From positions 1 to 58,744 of the forward strand of contig JAGQVE010000024.1 of assembly GCA_020438105.1 (NCBI GenBank): DNA of 58,744 bases, in the 5' to 3' direction. Below the pieces are notes generated by a model. That model worked only from the letters and a program-made list of their open reading frames with translations. It did no database searches and was not told where the DNA came from. The stretch comes from Bacteroidales bacterium. GTDB taxonomy: Bacteria; Bacteroidota; Bacteroidia; Bacteroidales; JAADJA01. The position numbers and the translations under genes were made by a program. Of the stretch, positions 55,739-58,744 are shown one piece after another (the stretch's first letter is position 1; the number at the start of each line of letters is the position of its first letter).

Positions 55739-55776
55739 AAAGCCCTGGCATAAAACGTCAGGGCTTTTGTTTTTTT
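55739..55776 (+). terminator. Intrinsic terminator after the MORN gene
   Basis: AAAGCCCTG and CAGGGCTTT pair in a 9-bp stem around an 11-base loop, followed by a T-rich tail (TGTTTTTTT). Confidence 0.9.
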
Positions 55777-55846
55777 ATTTGCCAATATGATTTTGGTGAA
55801 GGCTTAAATGTTTAAACTGCTGCTGGTTCTATAAACATTTGGGCAC

Positions 55847-55871
55847 AAAAAAGGCGCTATAAAATAGCGCC
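55847..55871 (-). terminator. Intrinsic terminator of the small carboxypeptidase-like-domain gene
   Basis: On the minus strand GGCGCTAT and ATAGCGCC form a perfect 8-bp stem around TTT, followed by six T (55852-55847). It lies 29 bases after the stop of the minus-strand gene at 55900-56253. Confidence 0.92.
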
Positions 55872-55899
55872 CATTTTTATCATCAGGTAAATTTTTACC

Positions 55900-56253
55900 T
55901 TATTTCTCTTCCTGCAATTTGATATCTAAATTATCTTCTGTTTGTTCAACCCTGTAATTTTCAACAAGTGAGTTTTTATAAGAGATGTAAGAAGCTATCA
56001 AATTATAAGTTCCGGGCTTAACAGTAATTTCAAAATTACCATCAAAATCGGTGTATACTGTTAAATCAGTTCCTTCTACTTTTACCTCAACTCCTGTTAA
56101 AGCTTCTCCTGATGTAAAATCAACAACGGAGCCTGTTAAAGTAACTGTTGCTGCTGGTTCAGCCGGAGCTTCAGGTGATTTGGTACCTTCGTTGTCAGCC
56201 ATTAACAGTCCAACAAATGCGAAGAATACGATAGATAAGAATGCTTTTTTCAT
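55900..56253 (-). CDS. Small exported CarboxypepD_reg-like domain protein
   Basis: This 117-residue protein has a signal peptide (MKKAFLSIVFFAFVGLLMA), an acidic Pro/Ala linker (SPEAPAEPAATV) and one carboxypeptidase regulatory-like beta-sandwich (LTGSVVDFTSGEALTGVEVKVEGTDLTVYTDFDGNFEITVKPGTYNLIASYISYKNSLVENYRV), the same fold as at the N terminus of the nearby TonB receptor. It stands free with no barrel or enzyme attached. Four Pho-box-like repeats and a perfect -7 box precede it, so it is probably made under phosphate limitation. The function is unknown. Confidence 0.83.
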   Translation of the reverse strand: MKKAFLSIVFFAFVGLLMADNEGTKSPEAPAEPAATVTLTGSVVDFTSGEALTGVEVKVEGTDLTVYTDFDGNFEITVKPGTYNLIASYISYKNSLVENYRVEQTEDNLDIKLQEEK

Positions 56254-56273
56254 TTTTGTAATTATTTATGGTA

Positions 56274-56329
56274 CAAAAATAAATCGGCAGTATTAAGTGA
56301 ATTTTAACCTAATGTTAATTAATCATTAA
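56274..56329 (-). promoter_or_regulatory. Pho-box-like repeats and -7 box of the carboxypeptidase-like-domain gene
   Basis: On the minus strand TTAATGA, TTAACAT, TTAAAAT and TTAATAC start at 56329, 56318, 56307 and 56296, an exact 11-bp period with four-base spacers. Exactly eight bases after the last unit is TATTTTTG (56281-56274), a perfect TAnnTTTG -7 box, 20 bases before the ATG. Confidence 0.7.
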
Positions 56330-56343
56330 GTAAGAGGTGGGCA

Positions 56344-58632
56344 TCAGGAATTGGAAATTATCTCTTTTACCTGCTTTTCCTTGCCCATAAATATGGTATC
56401 GGAAAAGTCGCGGTGCGATTTAGCCAGGTTTAAAATATGGAGCACAAGATTTTTTCCTTCGTTTAAAATTCCTAAAAATAAAAGGCTATTCCGGGTTCCC
56501 GCTTCATTTAACCTGATACGTTTAACCTGCTTTTTTCGGGAAGTATCAATAAATTTGATTAAACGTTGCTGCGCATCCAAAACGTCATTCATTCGGTTAT
56601 AATCTCTTTCGCTTGCTACTTCATTGATCAAACCAACAAAATCACGCAACATTCTAGCAAGGTCAAAAAGTTCTTCTTCCTGCGTTTCAAGTAATCCTTT
56701 GTGATGATTATCAACATGATCCAGACAGGGTTTGTTAAGATAGCTAATACAATGCGATATCTCCCGCATGTAATCCATCATCTGAACATAGTGATAGCCA
56801 CTCTCAACACTGGTTTCCTCCAGATGGCTTATGGTAAGATTTAAATTATCCTTGAGGTCTTTAGTTTTGGTATTTAAGTCATTTACCTCCCTTGAGACTT
56901 TTCGCAGTTTACGAAGATCGTCATTAGCAAGACCTTCAATAGTGGAAGCAAAAATCTCAGCCGATTTTGACAATACCTGCCTTACGTTTAATGAGCAGCT
57001 TTCAGCAATACCTGAATTAGTCAAAACATCTACAACCACAGTTTCACGCGCTTCCATTTCCGCATATCGTTTTTTATGTATCCCATGCGTACGATAAACA
57101 AATAATATGGATAAAAAGATAAAGACGAAGATTGCAACAAGTCCTCCAAATTTAATGGCTCCGGCAATAATAAAGGCTGCGGCAAATGCACTAAATGCCG
57201 TAAAAAACCAGCCACCTATTACGCTGAAAACACCAGTAATCCGGTAAACCGCACTCTCACGACCCCAGGCTTTATCCGTAAGTGATGTGCCCATTGCAAC
57301 CATAAATGTAACATAGGTAGTTGATAAAGGTAGTTTAAGCGAGGTAGCAAAAGAGATGAGGATACTGGCTACCACAAGGTTTACCGAGGCTCTTACCAAA
57401 TCAAAATAAGGAGCATCCTTGCCAAGCCTGGCTTGTTGTTTTTTGTACTCTGTTTGATCAAATTGCTTTTCGACTTTTTGAAGTATGGTTTCCGGCATAA
57501 CTTGCCTGATCCTTAAAGCCATATTATCCACATGACGAACGAGACTGCGTGCAAATACAGAGGATCCAAAACGCTCATATCCCGCATTCTGCCGGGCCAG
57601 GTTTATCTCTGTTTGGGTCACAGAACGGGCCTTTTTACTGAACCAAAGTGTAAGTACCATTACCAATCCGGCAATGAGTAAAAAGAAGGTTGGGGTTTTA
57701 ACTTTTTCGGTGAGGCTGGTCATCAAAAAAACATCCGGTTCAGCCCCGGGGTTGGCAATAAAGGAATTAAAGGATTCATATCCTGCAAGTGGAACGCCAA
57801 TGAAATTAACCAGGTCATTACCGGCAAAGGCCATCGCAAGTGCAAACGTACCCACCAATACAATGAACTTCAAAATATTCAGTTTGGTTAGCCAGGATAT
57901 CAGTTGTAATATAATCGTCCATCCAAAGAAGCTGGCAAGCATGATCTGTAATGAATGCTCATTGATAAATTCAACTGTTTCGGGGGTCATAAATGAAGCT
58001 CCGTTTGCACCCTTGATCAAAATAAAATAAGTGATAGCGGTAATGGCAATACCTCCCCAGATAGCACCAAAATAGGTAAGTGTTTTTTTATAATTAAAGG
58101 AAAATATAAGCCGCGCGATGTATTGCACAAATGCCCCAATTGTGAATGCAATCACCACCGAAAGCAAAATCCCGGAAATAATTCCCAAAGCCTTGGCTGA
58201 ATTTATATACTGACTTATTTCAAGGGCATTGGGATCGTTGTATATTTTAATTAAGGAAATGGCTACCGAAGCTCCCAGCAACTCAAAAACAATGGAAACA
58301 GTTGTAGAAGTGGGCATTCCAAAAGTATTAAACGCATCCAGCAAAATCACATCGGTGATCATAACGGCTAAAAAGATGATCATGATTTCTGAGAAATAGA
58401 AATTTTGCGGATGGAAAATCCCTTTCCTGGCCACCTCCATCATACCACTCGAAAAAGTAGCTCCTACCAGTATACCGATGGCCGCTACAACTAAAATAAC
58501 TTTTAGTGATGCAACTTTAGACCCGATAGCTGAATTCAAAAAGTTTACAGCATCATTACTTACACCTACCACCAGATCAGAGATGGCAAGGGCAAATAGA
58601 ACAATAACGAATATCAGATAAATAGTATCCAT
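56344..58632 (-). CDS. pit: Pit-family inorganic phosphate transporter fused to a PhoU-like domain
   Basis: This protein of about 762 residues starts at ATG 58632 (MDTIYLIFVIVLFALAISDLVVG); the longer frame needs a TTG at 58644. About the first 530 residues contain ten or more membrane helices with the two PiT signature copies (SDLVVGVSNDAVNFLNSAIGSK near the N terminus and VNLVVASILISFATSLKLPLSTTYVTFMVAMGTSLTDKAWG in the second half). The last 220 residues are helical and PhoU-like (LSKSAEIFASTIEGLANDDLRKLRKVSREV; MDYMREISHCISYLNKPCLDHVDNHHKGL). It imports phosphate with a coupling ion, and the PhoU part probably regulates transport. Pho-box-like repeats precede it. Confidence 0.92.
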   Translation of the reverse strand: MDTIYLIFVIVLFALAISDLVVGVSNDAVNFLNSAIGSKVASLKVILVVAAIGILVGATFSSGMMEVARKGIFHPQNFYFSEIMIIFLAVMITDVILLDAFNTFGMPTSTTVSIVFELLGASVAISLIKIYNDPNALEISQYINSAKALGIISGILLSVVIAFTIGAFVQYIARLIFSFNYKKTLTYFGAIWGGIAITAITYFILIKGANGASFMTPETVEFINEHSLQIMLASFFGWTIILQLISWLTKLNILKFIVLVGTFALAMAFAGNDLVNFIGVPLAGYESFNSFIANPGAEPDVFLMTSLTEKVKTPTFFLLIAGLVMVLTLWFSKKARSVTQTEINLARQNAGYERFGSSVFARSLVRHVDNMALRIRQVMPETILQKVEKQFDQTEYKKQQARLGKDAPYFDLVRASVNLVVASILISFATSLKLPLSTTYVTFMVAMGTSLTDKAWGRESAVYRITGVFSVIGGWFFTAFSAFAAAFIIAGAIKFGGLVAIFVFIFLSILFVYRTHGIHKKRYAEMEARETVVVDVLTNSGIAESCSLNVRQVLSKSAEIFASTIEGLANDDLRKLRKVSREVNDLNTKTKDLKDNLNLTISHLEETSVESGYHYVQMMDYMREISHCISYLNKPCLDHVDNHHKGLLETQEEELFDLARMLRDFVGLINEVASERDYNRMNDVLDAQQRLIKFIDTSRKKQVKRIRLNEAGTRNSLLFLGILNEGKNLVLHILNLAKSHRDFSDTIFMGKEKQVKEIISNS

Positions 58633-58701
58633 TTTATTCAGCAAGTTAACCTGAAAAAGTTTGCTAAATTACAAATAAGCTGATCAGTGTAATGCAACGC
58701 C

Positions 58702-58741
58702 AATATAAGTTAAAGTTAAGTCAATATTAATTTAGTGTTAA
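58702..58741 (-). promoter_or_regulatory. Pho-box-like repeats upstream of pit
   Basis: On the minus strand TTAACAC, TTAATAT, TTAACTT and TTATATT start at 58741, 58730, 58719 and 58708, an exact 11-bp period with four-base spacers. No TAnnTTTG box sits eight bases downstream as at the other sites, so the start point is unclear. The array may continue beyond the window edge. Confidence 0.62.
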
Positions 58742-58744
58742 TAA

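Overview
The window is chromosomal DNA from a Bacteroidota bacterium, most likely a Bacteroidales/Marinilabiliales-type organism. Several things support this. Three proteins carry an N-terminal signal peptide with a C-terminal type IX secretion (T9SS) sorting domain (YPNP...KKIVLK-type ends), and there is a GldA-type ABC ATPase. A complete MoxR-DUF58-BatA-E aerotolerance operon is present, as are TonB receptors with an N-terminal carboxypeptidase-like domain. Promoters contain the Bacteroidota -7 box TAnnTTTG, and Shine-Dalgarno sites are mostly absent. No tRNA, rRNA, CRISPR array or insertion sequence was seen, and no gene-free stretch exceeds about 300 bases.

Layout. 1-1.3 kb: the end of urocanate hydratase, then a cyclic-nucleotide-binding/AlbA_2 fusion protein. 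1.3-5.8 kb: an intergenic palindromic repeat, two tandem Omp28-like thioredoxin-fold T9SS proteins on the minus strand and a small T9SS protein on the plus strand. 5.8-11.5 kb (minus): metK behind a SAM-II-like riboswitch, gldA and secA. 11.7-20.9 kb: housekeeping genes (TlpA-like protein, coaD, pyrE, SRPBCC protein, birA, rsfS, ftsH, a LUD protein, two DUF2007 proteins, cdsA, psd). 21-29.1 kb: two TetR-type regulators and an RND efflux operon (TolC-like protein, FKBP prolyl isomerase, membrane fusion protein, RND pump). 29.2-40.2 kb: DMT transporter, C69 dipeptidase, an ECF sigma factor with a Ser/Thr kinase-TPR protein, a GNAT enzyme, a 1301-residue repeat protein and a DUF1697 protein. 40.5-49 kb: the Bat operon. 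49-58.7 kb: a phosphate-linked block of PhoR/PhoB-type two-component genes, a beta-helix lipoprotein with a TonB receptor, a MORN-type protein, a small carboxypeptidase-like-domain protein and a Pit-PhoU fusion transporter.

Two observations stand out. First, the minus-strand Omp28-like gene at 1443-3086 is open from a signal peptide to a T9SS domain except for one in-frame TGA. That TGA lies exactly where the first cysteine of the CxxC redox motif belongs (GTW-TGA-YYC), and a stem-loop follows 20 nt later. It may be a selenocysteine codon in a secreted T9SS cargo, though a nonsense mutation is the simpler alternative. Second, four intergenic sites in the last 8 kb contain TTAAnnn heptamers repeated every 11 bp, pointing toward the PhoB-type regulator gene, the lipoprotein/TonB pair, the carboxypeptidase-like-domain gene and pit. 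Three of them place a -7 box exactly 8 nt after the last repeat. This defines a Pho box in this organism and ties the uncharacterised lipoprotein/TonB receptor pair to phosphate starvation.
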